From Sphingopyxis sp. USTB-05 (GTDB lineage Bacteria; Pseudomonadota; Alphaproteobacteria; Sphingomonadales; Sphingomonadaceae): DNA of 64,000 bases. The stretch's first letter is position 1, and every line of letters starts with the position of its first letter. The notes below the pieces were generated by a model that did not search any database, had not been told where the DNA came from, and saw nothing but the letters and a program-made list of their open reading frames with translations. Shown piece after piece: positions 24,889 through 33,744 of the stretch. The position numbers were made by a program, and so were the translations under genes. The stretch covers positions 3,224,001 through 3,288,000 of the forward strand of contig NZ_CP084712.1 in NCBI RefSeq assembly GCF_023822045.1. Reading direction: 5' to 3'.

Positions 24889-26439
24889 ATGTTCGACAGC
24901 CCTGCCCCTTATGATGTCATCGTCGTCGGCGGCGGTGTCAATGGCGCGGGCGTCGCGCGCGATGCCGCGGGACGCGGTGCGCGCGTGCTGTTGATCGAGG
25001 CAAATGACCTTGCCGAGGGCACCTCGTCGAAATCGACCAAGCTGATTCACGGCGGGCTGCGCTACCTCGAACATTATGAATTCGGCCTTGTGCGCGAGGC
25101 GCTGAAGGAACGCGAAATATTGTGGGGCATTGCGCCGCACATCATCCGTCCGCTGCGCTTCGTGCTGCCGCACCGGCCGGGGCTCCGCCCGCGCTGGCTG
25201 CTCCGCCTGGGCCTTTTCCTCTATGACCACATCGGCGGCCGCAAAAAGCTGCCGGCGACGCGTTCGATCGATTTGCGACGCCATGCCGCAGGTGGGCCGC
25301 TGCAGCCGCAATATGTCAAAGGCTTCGAATATTCGGACGGCTGGGTCGACGATGCGCGGCTTGTCGCGCTCAACGCGCGCGACGCGGCCGATCATGGCGC
25401 GCGGGTGCGCACGCGCACGCGGGCCGAAATGCTGCGCTGCGAGGACGGGTTGTGGATCGTCGATGCGCGCGACGATCAGGGGCACCAATATCGTTTCGCT
25501 GGCCGCAGCGTCGTCAATGCGGCGGGGCCTGCGGTGCTCGACCTGCTGAAGCGCGCCGACGCAGAACCCGATCACCAGATGCGGCTCGTACGCGGCTCGC
25601 ACATCGTCGTGCGCAAGGTCTTCGAGCATGACTATGCCTATTTCTTCCAGCTTCCCGACGGGCGCATCTTCTTCGCGATTCCCTATGAACGCGACTTCAC
25701 GCTGATCGGGACAACCGATCAGGATCATGAAGGACCGGCGAGCGAGGCGAAGGCAAGCGACGAGGAAATCGCCTATCTTTGCGAAGGCGCCAGCCTCTAT
25801 TTTCGTGCGCCGATCACTCCCGCCGATGTCGTCTGGACCTATTCGGGCGTCCGGCCGCTGATCGAGGACGGATCGGGGCGTCCGGAGGCGGCGACGCGCG
25901 GATACCGCATAGACCTCGACATGGCGGAAGGCGCGCCGCTGCTCACCATCTATGGCGGCAAGATCACCAGCTATCGCCACGTCGCCGAAGACGCGGTCGA
26001 CGAGCTTGCCGGGCACATCGACGCGCTGGCAGGCAGGCGCTGGACAGGAAAAGCGTCGCTGCCCGGCGGCGATTTCGTGACCGACGGTGCCGAGGCACTA
26101 AAGACTGAATATAGGCTCGCCTATCCCTTCCTGGCCGCCGCAACCGTCGACCGCATCGTCAAGGCCTATGGCACCGATGCGCGCCGCTGGCTGGGCGACG
26201 CGACCGACTGGGATGCGCTCGGCGGTGAAATCGCCCACGGACTCAGCGTTGCCGAAGTCCGCTGGATGGTGACGCGCGAATGGGCGCGCACGACCGACGA
26301 CATTCTTTGGCGGCGGAGCAAGTTGGGGCTGCATTTCACGCCGGATGAAATAGCCGCGCTCGCCGAACAAAGCGCCCGCCTCGTCACCGAGGCGCGGCTC
26401 GCCGACGCGGAATATTATGACGGCCGCGTAGACGACTGA
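24889..26439 (+). CDS. glpD: Aerobic glycerol-3-phosphate dehydrogenase
   Basis: This 516-residue flavoprotein oxidises sn-glycerol 3-phosphate to dihydroxyacetone phosphate and passes electrons to the quinone pool at the inner membrane. The FAD-binding motif DVIVVGGGVNGAGVARDAAGRG is at the N-terminus (residues 8-29), followed by GTSSKSTKLIHGGLRYLEHYEF, a GlpD signature. GTTDQD and YGGKITSYR occur later. Length fits GlpD (about 500). No glpK or glpF adjoins it; it is divergent from zwf. A weak GGAATT site precedes the ATG. Confidence 0.96.
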   Translation: MFDSPAPYDVIVVGGGVNGAGVARDAAGRGARVLLIEANDLAEGTSSKSTKLIHGGLRYLEHYEFGLVREALKEREILWGIAPHIIRPLRFVLPHRPGLRPRWLLRLGLFLYDHIGGRKKLPATRSIDLRRHAAGGPLQPQYVKGFEYSDGWVDDARLVALNARDAADHGARVRTRTRAEMLRCEDGLWIVDARDDQGHQYRFAGRSVVNAAGPAVLDLLKRADAEPDHQMRLVRGSHIVVRKVFEHDYAYFFQLPDGRIFFAIPYERDFTLIGTTDQDHEGPASEAKASDEEIAYLCEGASLYFRAPITPADVVWTYSGVRPLIEDGSGRPEAATRGYRIDLDMAEGAPLLTIYGGKITSYRHVAEDAVDELAGHIDALAGRRWTGKASLPGGDFVTDGAEALKTEYRLAYPFLAAATVDRIVKAYGTDARRWLGDATDWDALGGEIAHGLSVAEVRWMVTREWARTTDDILWRRSKLGLHFTPDEIAALAEQSARLVTEARLADAEYYDGRVDD

Positions 26440-26461
26440 TAGCTGGCCTGGCGCGCGCATC

Positions 26462-26476
26462 GCCCGCCGCGCGGGC
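26462..26476. terminator. GC-rich hairpin between glpD and MOSC gene
   Basis: GCCCGC-CGC-GCGGGC is a perfect 6-bp stem with a 3-base loop, placed in the 45-base gap between two convergent genes. There is no strong U-tract, so termination in both directions is a guess from position. Confidence 0.45.
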
Positions 26477-26484
26477 AAGCTCGC

Positions 26485-27144
26485 CTAATCCGCGCCGAAC
26501 TGTTCGGCGAGCTTGGCGCGCCGCACTTTCCAGGTTTCGGCGAGCGCGGGCACGTCGCGAAGCGCGCGAAGATCGGCGACGCGATCCTTCGCTTCGCCGC
26601 CGATCAGCAGCCCGAAGAGCGACGCGAGCGGCCATTCGGGCCAAGGCCGTTCGACCAGTTCAAGATCGTCGCCCGCGCGCACGGTGCCAGGTTCGAGCAC
26701 GCGGTAATACCAGCCCGAGCGCCGCGTCTTCACGACGCCGGCCATCACGCCCTTGGCCCCGAAACGATGGTCGAGTTTCCAGCACGGCTGGCGCGCCTGC
26801 GTCACCTCGACAAGCGCGCTGCCGAGACGGAAGCGATCCCCCAGAAAAACGCTGTTTTCGTCGAGTCCGGCGGTCGAGATATTCTCCCCGAACGCGCCCG
26901 CCGTATCGAGCAGGGGCACATCGCCGAGCTGACCGCGCCACCAGTCATAATGATCGGCGGGATAATGATGGATCGCTTTGTCGATGCCGCCATGGACGCT
27001 GCGGTCGGCCTGTTCGTCGCCGACGAGCCCCATCGCGTCGACCGCGACGGCGTCGGCGACCGGCAGCTTGCCTATCGCGCTCGGCTCGTCGCCGCGAAAG
27101 GGGCGCGCCTTGCCCGTCAGGACAGCGAGAATCGGGGTCTTCAT
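26485..27144 (-). CDS. MOSC domain protein (YiiM-like)
   Basis: This 219-residue protein has a MOSC domain, the sulfur/molybdenum-carrier fold shared with molybdenum cofactor sulfurases. Typical phrases are GDEQADRSVHGG, HHYPADHYDWW, GENISTAGLDE and VEVTQARQPCWKL with the conserved cysteine, and a C-terminal helical part follows. It resembles YiiM, which with molybdenum cofactor reduces N-hydroxylated bases such as 6-hydroxylaminopurine. I start at ATG 27144; 62 open codons upstream are arginine/serine-rich and look like out-of-frame sequence. It stands alone. Confidence 0.88.
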   Translation of the reverse strand: MKTPILAVLTGKARPFRGDEPSAIGKLPVADAVAVDAMGLVGDEQADRSVHGGIDKAIHHYPADHYDWWRGQLGDVPLLDTAGAFGENISTAGLDENSVFLGDRFRLGSALVEVTQARQPCWKLDHRFGAKGVMAGVVKTRRSGWYYRVLEPGTVRAGDDLELVERPWPEWPLASLFGLLIGGEAKDRVADLRALRDVPALAETWKVRRAKLAEQFGAD

Positions 27145-27217
27145 GCCCGCGATTGCATAGGCCAAGCGGCGCAAATGGCAATTGGCAGACTTTGGCAGGA
27201 GGCTTGGGACGCCAGAC

Positions 27218-28381
27218 TTAGGCCTCGGCGAGCGCGGGCGTTTTTTGCGTCCGCGTCGCGAGTACGATCGCGAGCCCGGCGAGCGCCATCCCCGCCCCCG
27301 CGATCGACACCGCCGGAAAACCGAGGCCAAGGCCGATCACCCCGCCACCAACCGCGGCGCCGATCGCATTGCCGAGGTTGAAGGCGCCGATGTTGACCGC
27401 CGAGGCAAGGTTCGGCGCGTCGGACGCCGCCTCCATCACGCGCATCTGGAGCGGCGGGACGATGGCGAAGGTCGCGACGCCCCACAGGAAGATCGTGACC
27501 GCCGCGGCAATCGGCGAGTACATGGTCATCGCGAACAGCAGGAGCATCGCCGCAAGCCCGGTGAGCGAGACGATCAGCGTCCGATCGATCGAGCGGTCGG
27601 CGAAGACGCCGCCGAGCCAGTTGCCGGCGGTCAGGCCGAGCCCGTAAATCACCAGCATCGCGGTAACGAACAAGGTCCCTGCCCCCGTCGCTTCGGTCAG
27701 AATCGGGGCGATATAGGTGAAGACGGTGAACATCGCGGCAGAACCGATTGCGGTGAGGGCGAGCGCGACGAGCACCGCGCGGCGTTTCAGCACGCCAAGC
27801 TCGGCGAGCATATTGCCGTCCTCGGCACGCGGAATGTCGGGGAGCGCGAAGCGAAGCGCGACCATCGTGAACAGGCCCCAGATCGCGATGATGCCGAACG
27901 CGGTGCGCCAGCCGAAGGTTTCGCCGACCCAGGGCGCAAGCGGCACGCCGATGACGTTGGCGAGCGTCAGCCCCATGAACATGGCCGCGACCGCGCTCGC
28001 GCGTTTTTCGGGCGGGACGAGGCTCGCCGCGACGACCGAGCCGACGCCGAAAAACGCGCCGTGGTTCAGCGAGGTGATGACGCGTGCGACCATCAAGGTC
28101 GTGTAATCGCCCGCGACCGCGGACAGGAAATTGCCGAGCGTGAAGATGGCCATCAGGCCGATCAGCAAGGTCCGGCGGTTCATCCGCGCGGTGGTGAGCG
28201 TCATCAGCGGCGCGCCCAGCATGACGCCGAGCGCATAGGCCGAGACGAGCAGCCCGGCGGCGGGGATCGAGACGCCAAGCCCCTCGGCCATATCGGGGAG
28301 CAAGCCCATCGGGGCAAATTCGGTGATGCCGATACCGAAAGCGCCCGTCGCGAGCGCGAGCAGCGGGAAATTGATTTTCAT
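27218..28381 (-). CDS. MFS drug/sugar-efflux-type transporter (DHA1)
   Basis: This 387-residue membrane protein has about 12 hydrophobic segments and the layout of the DHA1 family, close to the arabinose-efflux permease AraJ/YdhP branch. Marks include GITEFAPMGLLPDMAEGLGVS in the first membrane segment, the loop-2 region GAPLMTLTTARMNRRTLL and GVGSVVAASLVPPEKRASAVA in the middle. It probably exports a small organic compound in exchange for protons. It starts 13 bases after the aldo/keto reductase stop, so the two form an operon divergent from the LysR gene. The substrate is unknown. Confidence 0.88.
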   Translation of the reverse strand: MKINFPLLALATGAFGIGITEFAPMGLLPDMAEGLGVSIPAAGLLVSAYALGVMLGAPLMTLTTARMNRRTLLIGLMAIFTLGNFLSAVAGDYTTLMVARVITSLNHGAFFGVGSVVAASLVPPEKRASAVAAMFMGLTLANVIGVPLAPWVGETFGWRTAFGIIAIWGLFTMVALRFALPDIPRAEDGNMLAELGVLKRRAVLVALALTAIGSAAMFTVFTYIAPILTEATGAGTLFVTAMLVIYGLGLTAGNWLGGVFADRSIDRTLIVSLTGLAAMLLLFAMTMYSPIAAAVTIFLWGVATFAIVPPLQMRVMEAASDAPNLASAVNIGAFNLGNAIGAAVGGGVIGLGLGFPAVSIAGAGMALAGLAIVLATRTQKTPALAEA

Positions 28382-28394
28382 GGGATGCTTCCTG

Positions 28395-29429
28395 TCAGAC
28401 GAGCGGCGGGTTGAGGCGCGCGAAGCCCGCCTGTTGCCGGTAGGGCGTGTGCGGATAGGGCGGCAGCACGTCGCTCGCGGCGTCGAGCGCCGCCACCTGC
28501 TCCGCCGTCAGCGTCCAGCCGACCGCGCCCAGATTCTGCCGAAGCTGCTCCTCGTTACGCGCGCCAATGATCACCGACGAGACGGTCGGACGCTGGAGCA
28601 ACCAGTTGATCGCGACCTGCGGCACCGTCTTGCCGGTTTCGGCGGCGACAAGCTCCAGCGCATCGATCACGCGGTAAAGCAGATCCTCGGCGACCGGCGG
28701 CGCAAACTGTTCGGTTTCGTGGAGGCGGCTGCCCGCGGGAACCGGCCGGTCGCGGCCGATCTTGCCGGTGAGGCGCCCCCAGCCGAGCGGACTCCAGACG
28801 AGCGCGCCAATACCCTGATCGGCGGCGAGCGGCATCAGATCGGCTTCATAGGCGCGGCCGATCAGCGAATAATAGACCTGATGCGCGACGAAGCGCGGCG
28901 CGGCCAGCCGGTCGGCGGCCGCCTGCGCCTTCATGAGCTGCCAGCCGGGATAGTTGGAGACGCCGGCATAGCGCAGCTTGCCCGCGGCGATGAGCGTGGC
29001 AAGCGTGTCCATCAGCTCGTCGACCGGGGTCGAGGCGTCGAACGCATGGAGCTGGAGCAGGTCGATATGGTCGGTGCCGAGGCGACGGAGCGAGGCGTCG
29101 ACCGCGCCGATCAGCCGGCTGCGCGAGGCGCCCCAATCCTGCGGACCATCGCCCATCGGCAAGCCGGTCTTGGTCGAGATCAGCACCGCGTCGCGGCGGC
29201 CCTTGATCGCAGCACCCAAAATCTCTTCCGACGCGCCGTTCGAATAGACGTCGGCGGTGTCGAACAGCGTCACTCCCGCGTCGAGGCTGATGTCGATGAG
29301 GCGCCGCGCTTCGTCGGCATCGCTGCTGCCCCAGGCGCTGAACAGCGGTCCCTGTCCGCCGAAGGTGCCGGTTCCGAAGCTCAACGCCGGAACGCGCAGT
29401 CCCGATGATCCCAATTGGCGATAATCCAT
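28395..29429 (-). CDS. Aldo/keto reductase
   Basis: This 344-residue NADPH-dependent oxidoreductase is of the aldo/keto reductase superfamily. The barrel motifs are clear: aspartate and tyrosine of the tetrad in LFDTADVYSNGASEE, lysine in VLISTKTGLPMG and histidine in IDLLQLHAFD; the NADP-binding IIGARNEEQL is near the end. I start at ATG 29429 (MDYRQLGSSGLRV), preceded by AAAGGGTGG. It likely reduces an aldehyde or ketone. With the co-transcribed exporter and the divergent LysR gene it forms a compact inducible detoxification-type unit. Confidence 0.93.
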   Translation of the reverse strand: MDYRQLGSSGLRVPALSFGTGTFGGQGPLFSAWGSSDADEARRLIDISLDAGVTLFDTADVYSNGASEEILGAAIKGRRDAVLISTKTGLPMGDGPQDWGASRSRLIGAVDASLRRLGTDHIDLLQLHAFDASTPVDELMDTLATLIAAGKLRYAGVSNYPGWQLMKAQAAADRLAAPRFVAHQVYYSLIGRAYEADLMPLAADQGIGALVWSPLGWGRLTGKIGRDRPVPAGSRLHETEQFAPPVAEDLLYRVIDALELVAAETGKTVPQVAINWLLQRPTVSSVIIGARNEEQLRQNLGAVGWTLTAEQVAALDAASDVLPPYPHTPYRQQAGFARLNPPLV

Positions 29430-29445
29430 GATCCACCCTTTCGAT

Positions 29446-29460
29446 TGCGTGTCGAACGCA
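29446..29460. promoter_or_regulatory. Inverted repeat in AKR-LysR promoter region
   Basis: TGCGT-GTCGA-ACGCA is a perfect 5-5-5 inverted repeat in the 67-base gap between the divergent aldo/keto reductase and LysR genes. It has the size and position expected of a LysR-type binding box. Confidence 0.45.
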
Positions 29461-29496
29461 TAGATGGACGCGCGCATTGGGCCGTTGTAGCGTTGC

Positions 29497-30432
29497 ATGA
29501 AGCGAAATATTTTTGAAATGAACGCAAAGATGGATGGAAGCGGCGACCGCGCACGATCGATGGAAGTCTTTGCCGCGACGATCGCCGAGGGCAGTTTTTC
29601 GGCCGCAGGGCGCTGCCTTGGGCTGACGCCGTCGGCGGTCAGCCGCACGATCGACCGGATCGAGGCGCGGCTGGGCGTGCGCCTGTTGCTGCGCTCGACG
29701 CGCGCGCTGACGCTGACCCCCGAGGGCGAAGCTTATCTGCGCGCCGCTCGGCGCATTCTCGCCGACCTTGGCGATGCCGAACAGGCGATCGCCGATCAGG
29801 GCGCCCCGCGCGGACGGCTGCGCGTGAGCGCGGCGCAGGCGCACGGGCGACAGACGATCGTGCCGCTGATCGGCGAGTTCGTGCGACTCTATCCGCACAT
29901 CCTCGTCGACATCAGCCTTGCCGACCGGCTGGTCGATATCGCGGCGGGACAGGCCGACGTCGCGATCCGTTTCGGCCCGCTCGCCGACAGCCCGCTGACC
30001 GCGCGCAAGCTGGGCGAAAGCCGCCGCGTCATCGTTGCCTCCCCCACCTATCTGGCGGCGCACGGCACGCCGCGTAGCCCTGAAGATCTGCACGATCATA
30101 ATTGCCTGAACTTCAACTTCCGCCGCGCCGAGCCCGTGTGGCCGTTCCGCGACGGGACGCGGGAGTACGCGCTGTCGGTGCGGGGCAATATCGAGGCGAA
30201 CAATGGCGAGACGTTGGGGCAGCTCGCCGCCGCGGGGGTCGGCATCGCGCGCGTCGGCGCGTTCAGCATCGCCGACCAGATCGAAAGCGGCGCGCTGGTG
30301 CCGATACTGGAGGATTATAATCCGGGCGACATCGAGGCGATCCACGCGGTTTTCGCGGGCGGGGCGAACACGCCGGCGCGGGTGCGGGTGTTCGTGGACT
30401 TCCTTGTCGAACGGCTGGGGCGTGGAGGTTGA
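29497..30432 (+). CDS. LysR-family transcriptional regulator
   Basis: This 311-residue protein has the LysR winged helix near its N-terminus (VFAATIAEGSFSAAGRCLG then TPSAVSRTIDRIEARLGVRLLLRSTR), then a type-2 periplasmic-binding-like effector domain. I keep the first ATG (MKRNIFEMNAK); ATG 29530 (MDGSGDR) would shorten it by 11 residues. It is divergent from the aldo/keto reductase-MFS pair and probably controls them and itself through the inverted repeat between them. The effector is not known. Confidence 0.93.
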   Translation: MKRNIFEMNAKMDGSGDRARSMEVFAATIAEGSFSAAGRCLGLTPSAVSRTIDRIEARLGVRLLLRSTRALTLTPEGEAYLRAARRILADLGDAEQAIADQGAPRGRLRVSAAQAHGRQTIVPLIGEFVRLYPHILVDISLADRLVDIAAGQADVAIRFGPLADSPLTARKLGESRRVIVASPTYLAAHGTPRSPEDLHDHNCLNFNFRRAEPVWPFRDGTREYALSVRGNIEANNGETLGQLAAAGVGIARVGAFSIADQIESGALVPILEDYNPGDIEAIHAVFAGGANTPARVRVFVDFLVERLGRGG

Positions 30433-30475
30433 GATTGGTGGTCAGGGAACGACCGGAACCTGCCCTATCTTTCGT

Positions 30476-30567
30476 CGTCACCCCGGACTTGATCCGGGGT
30501 CCCGCTATTTCGTGAAGCGTGCCAGTGCCTTCAATAAGCGGGATCCCGGATCAAGTCCGGGATGACG
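30476..30567. repeat. Palindromic repeat family C, copy 1
   Basis: The element opens with CGTCACCCCGGACTTGATCC and closes with GGATCAAGTCCGGGATGACG, its inverse, around a variable centre. The same design occurs at 48554-48646 and 56850-56925. It follows the LysR gene and may end its transcript. Confidence 0.85.
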
Positions 30568-30716
30568 GAAGTGTGTAACAGGATGTCCGCCCTCCACCCC
30601 GTTTCAGCCCTTCGGAGCCGATCCGGCTGAAATGACGGCAATCGACCGATTGCGGACAAGTTGCAGATGCTGCTGGGGTGCAGCCTGCTTGGCATAGTGA
30701 AATCGACGGTGAGCCG

Positions 30717-31043
30717 CTAACGTAGCAGTTCGTAAGGACAGTCTGTATATTCCCCGTCCAGCCTTCCGTCGGCAGGCATCGCCAAGTAACAAAAGCCTCC
30801 ACTGGGCTTGGCCAGGCTTCCAAGACAGAAATAGGCACGCTCGTTCTTCGGAACAGAAATATTGTCCATCACCCGGGTGATCTCTTCTTCGCTTTCAAGG
30901 ACATTGTAACCGACCTCCGACAGATATTGGCGGCAGCTAAGTTGGTCGGCCTCATCCCTCTCACCGGGATTAGAGCAACTTATGACTCCTAACCCGCACA
31001 TAGAAACTAGGAAGCTGACGCAAATCTTGATCGAGATGTTCAT
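30717..31043 (-). CDS. Small putative lipoprotein, unknown function
   Basis: This 108-residue protein starts MNISIKICVSFLVSMCGLGVISCSN. That is a basic start, a hydrophobic stretch and a lipobox-like VISC, so Cys23 may be lipidated. The mature part has four further cysteines (SCRQY, YFCLG, FCYLA, DCPYE), which could form two disulfides in the periplasm. I recognise no family. Its base composition is clearly less GC-rich than the neighbouring genes. An open frame continues upstream but lacks any family features, so ATG 31043 is preferred. Confidence 0.6.
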   Translation of the reverse strand: MNISIKICVSFLVSMCGLGVISCSNPGERDEADQLSCRQYLSEVGYNVLESEEEITRVMDNISVPKNERAYFCLGSLAKPSGGFCYLAMPADGRLDGEYTDCPYELLR

Positions 31044-31169
31044 ATCGCCAGTTTTAATGCATTTCCGTCCGCTTCCCACTCCCTTTACGTCGCTGGCCGC
31101 TAATCTAGATACGATGGCAGCTCTCGACCAGAAGCGGACATTGCGTGCGCGCTGAGTCCTCCGTAATCT

Positions 31170-31478
31170 ATGATTATGACTCAGAGCGCGTTTGAATGGG
31201 ATCCTCGTCCACCCACCGCCCATGAGCGACTCATCTGTGGCGTATGGTTGACGGCATTTATGGTTGCCGTAGCAAATCGGTATTTTGCGTGGCGGTTGTT
31301 TCAAGGTTTTGACAATGGGGTTCTCTTTGTCCTGTTCGTTGTCGCTTTTTTCCTCATCGCTAGATTGCCTACAGTAAGGCGCAATGAGGACATTCGACGG
31401 CCTTTGGCATATTGGCTAACAATTGGCGCCGGTGTGGTTGGTGCGCTAGTTTTGACATTTACTGGCTCTCAGCACTGA
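31170..31478 (+). CDS. Small three-helix membrane protein, unknown function
   Basis: This 102-residue protein has three hydrophobic segments: GVWLTAFMVAVA, NGVLFVLFVVAFFLIA and LTIGAGVVGALVLTF. A short charged N-terminus precedes them and an arginine-rich loop (RRNEDIRR) lies between the second and third. No family is recognised. The start is MIMTQ or the MTQ two codons later. It lies divergent from the small lipoprotein gene in the same less GC-rich patch, and the pair may be recent arrivals. Confidence 0.6.
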   Translation: MIMTQSAFEWDPRPPTAHERLICGVWLTAFMVAVANRYFAWRLFQGFDNGVLFVLFVVAFFLIARLPTVRRNEDIRRPLAYWLTIGAGVVGALVLTFTGSQH

Positions 31479-31781
31479 AGTCAGCTTCCCCACCCCAAAA
31501 CAGACATTACCTTCAAATAGGTCTTTCCTACATTATCCGGCCGTGCCAGCCTTCATCCGGCTCTTTCATTCGGTGAGAAAAAAGACGGTCGCTGCCTGGC
31601 TTTCCGGTGACCATGATCGGACGTGCCGCGCACATCCAGCACTCCGCGACCGGCAAACCGGCGCGCTCATAGGGCTGAACTTTCCTGAACTTTGAAATAT
31701 TGCGCGGCCCTTGCACCGAAGCGAGCGCCTACTGACGAACTGACACGCCCCGCATCGCCGGGTTGAGACAAGCCCATATCG
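31479..31781. other. Intergenic gap before fdhD
   Basis: This 303-base stretch holds the fdhD promoter region. A 62-codon open frame on the minus strand (31528-31716) has no clear ribosome-binding site or family likeness. I see no repeat or RNA structure in it. Confidence 0.45.
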
Positions 31782-32603
31782 ATGAGCTATCGTACGATCA
31801 TGACCAGCGAAAAGATCGACCTGCCCGTCCGCCGTCTGGGCCTTGCCGAACCCGGCGACGAAACGCTGATGCGGAGCATTGCCGTCGAGGCGCCGGTGTC
31901 GGTCGAGGTCGGCGGCATCGCCTATGCGGTGATGATGGCGACCCCAGCCGACCTTGAAGATTACGCGATCGGCTTTGCGCTGGGCGAGGGTCTGATCGAG
32001 ACGGCGACCCAGATCGGCCGCGTCGATGCGCACGCGATCGAGGGCGGCTGGGCGCTGCGCATCTGGTTGCCGCCCGAACGCAATGCGATCGCGCTCGAAC
32101 GCGCGCGCAAACGGGTGAGCGAGAGTAGCTGCGGTCTCTGCGGGATCGAGAATATCGAGGAGGTGTTGCGCCCCCTGCCCACCGTCACCGCGCGGATCGC
32201 CACCGACCGGGGCGCCATCGCGGCGGCGCTGTCGGCGCTTGGCGATCACCAGCCGCTCGGGGGCGCGACGGGCGCGGTCCATGCCGCGGCTTTCTGTACG
32301 CCCGATGGCGCGATCCGGATCGTGCGCGAGGACGTCGGGCGGCACAATGCGCTCGACAAGCTGGTCGGGGCGATGGCGCGCGCGGGGATCGATCCGGGGA
32401 CAGGCTTTATCCTGCTGTCGGCGCGTTGCAGTTACGAGCTGGTCGAAAAGACGGTGCGCGCGGGATGCCCGATGCTCGTCACCATCTCGGCGCCGACGAG
32501 CCTGGCGGCGGAGCGCGCGGCAGCGGCGGGATTGACGCTGGTCGCGCTGGCGCGGACGGACTCGGCGCTGGTGATCAGCGATCCGCGCGGGATGATCATA
32601 TGA
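31782..32603 (+). CDS. fdhD: Formate dehydrogenase accessory sulfurtransferase FdhD
   Basis: This 273-residue protein is FdhD, which moves sulfur from a cysteine desulfurase to the molybdenum cofactor so that formate-dehydrogenase-type enzymes become active. The mobile-loop cysteines are in SSCGLCG (Cys117 and Cys120), and GATGAVHAAAF, EDVGRHNALDK and LSARCSYELVEK are standard family segments. Length is normal. Its stop overlaps the mobA start by four bases (ATGA). The likely client is the YdeP/FdhF-like enzyme encoded just beyond, on the other strand. Confidence 0.96.
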   Translation: MSYRTIMTSEKIDLPVRRLGLAEPGDETLMRSIAVEAPVSVEVGGIAYAVMMATPADLEDYAIGFALGEGLIETATQIGRVDAHAIEGGWALRIWLPPERNAIALERARKRVSESSCGLCGIENIEEVLRPLPTVTARIATDRGAIAAALSALGDHQPLGGATGAVHAAAFCTPDGAIRIVREDVGRHNALDKLVGAMARAGIDPGTGFILLSARCSYELVEKTVRAGCPMLVTISAPTSLAAERAAAAGLTLVALARTDSALVISDPRGMII

Positions 32604-33109
32604 GGACGCTCGGCGCGGTGCTTGCGGGTGGCCGTTCGAGCCGCTTCGGGTCGGACAAGGCGCTCGCGATGCTGGATGGGCGCACGTTGCTCGATCATGC
32701 GACGGCGACGCTGCGCCCGCATTGCGACGCGGTGGTCGTCGTCGGTCGCGGCGACGTCGCCGACTGGCCGCGCCCCGACATGGGGCCGCTCGGCGGCATG
32801 GCAGGGGCGCTCATCCATGCGGCGGATCGGGGGTTCGATCAGTTGCTGACGGCGCCGGTCGATTGTGTGCGCCTGCCCGATGATTTGCGGGCGTTGCTGG
32901 AGCCCGCGCCGGCATTTCTGGGCACGCAGCCGGTAATCGGGCTTTGGCCGGTCGCGGCGCTGCGCGACCTTCGCGTCATGCTGGAGGATGGAAGCGATCT
33001 TGCGGTCAAGGCCTTTGCCCGGCGGATCGGCGCGCGCGCCGTGACGAGCGACTTCGTGCCGCCGAATATCAACCGCAGCGCCGACCTCGACCGCCTGACG
33101 GGATCATGA
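32600..33109 (+). CDS. mobA: Molybdenum cofactor guanylyltransferase MobA
   Basis: This 169-residue protein starts with the nucleotidyltransferase loop LAGGRSSRFGSDKA (residues 8-21), then GPLGGMAGAL and LLTAPVDCVRLP, as in MobA. It would attach GMP to molybdopterin to make the guanine dinucleotide cofactor used by DMSO-reductase-family enzymes. It is shorter than E. coli MobA (about 194), mainly through short loops, but the core motifs are intact. Translationally coupled to fdhD, it overlaps the end of the convergent DUF1345 gene by six bases. Confidence 0.92.
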   Translation: MRTLGAVLAGGRSSRFGSDKALAMLDGRTLLDHATATLRPHCDAVVVVGRGDVADWPRPDMGPLGGMAGALIHAADRGFDQLLTAPVDCVRLPDDLRALLEPAPAFLGTQPVIGLWPVAALRDLRVMLEDGSDLAVKAFARRIGARAVTSDFVPPNINRSADLDRLTGS

Positions 33110-33736
33110 TCCGCCGATGGCGTTCACGGTGAACGCCAATATGCCCATGTTGAAGATGAACGCCGCCATGCAGTGGCCGAGCACGACGCGGCGCATATGC
33201 GCGCCCGATATGGTGACGTCCGACGTCTGGAACGTCATGCCGAGCGTGAAGGCGAAATAGAGGAAGTCCCAATAGCCGGGCTCGTGCACCCCCGGCACCT
33301 CGATCCCGCGCTGGTCGCGGCCGTCCTTCTGCAGATAATAGAGATGCGCGTAGTGGAGCGTGAACACCATATTCGCGAACAGCCACGCGAGCGCGAGCGT
33401 CGCGACGATGAGGACGACGTCGGTGCGGCCCAGATGGCCGGGGCTCGCGATCAGCGTGCCGACCGCGAACAGGATAACGAGCGAGAGGAGCACGGTGATC
33501 GCGAGGAGCCCGATGCGGTTCGCGTCATTATTCTCGGCGCGGCGGCGCATCTGATCGGCACTGGCACCGAACAGCGGCATCACCGTGCACAGGAAGATGA
33601 ATGCGGCCGCGTCGAAGCCGATCAGAAAGGCCGCGCGCGGATCGATCCGCGCGGCGAGGGCGGCGGCCAGCGCGGCGACCAGCACGACGGGAAAGATCAG
33701 GAAACGGACGGGCGCGATATGCTTGCCGACAGCCAT
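33104..33736 (-). CDS. DUF1345 membrane protein
   Basis: This 210-residue protein has about five membrane segments and the DUF1345 pattern: the FLIGFDAAAFIFL segment, ANMVFTLHYAHLYY in the middle, and EPGYWDFLYFAFTLGMTFQTSD followed by a final hydrophobic hairpin. The family is widespread, of unknown function, and often found near stress or respiratory genes. It begins 8 bases after the stop of the YdeP-like gene, so the two look co-transcribed. Confidence 0.9.
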   Translation of the reverse strand: MAVGKHIAPVRFLIFPVVLVAALAAALAARIDPRAAFLIGFDAAAFIFLCTVMPLFGASADQMRRRAENNDANRIGLLAITVLLSLVILFAVGTLIASPGHLGRTDVVLIVATLALAWLFANMVFTLHYAHLYYLQKDGRDQRGIEVPGVHEPGYWDFLYFAFTLGMTFQTSDVTISGAHMRRVVLGHCMAAFIFNMGILAFTVNAIGGS

Positions 33737-33744
33737 CGGCGGCG

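Noticed and set aside
24766..26016. Upstream extension of glucose-6-phosphate dehydrogenase to about 900 residues
   Set aside because: The added 417 codons lie opposite glpD and resemble nothing; the GTG with AAGGGG at 24765 gives a normal-length enzyme.
31528..31716. 62-codon minus-strand frame before fdhD
   Set aside because: No ribosome-binding site or recognisable domain, and only two cysteines; too little to call a gene.
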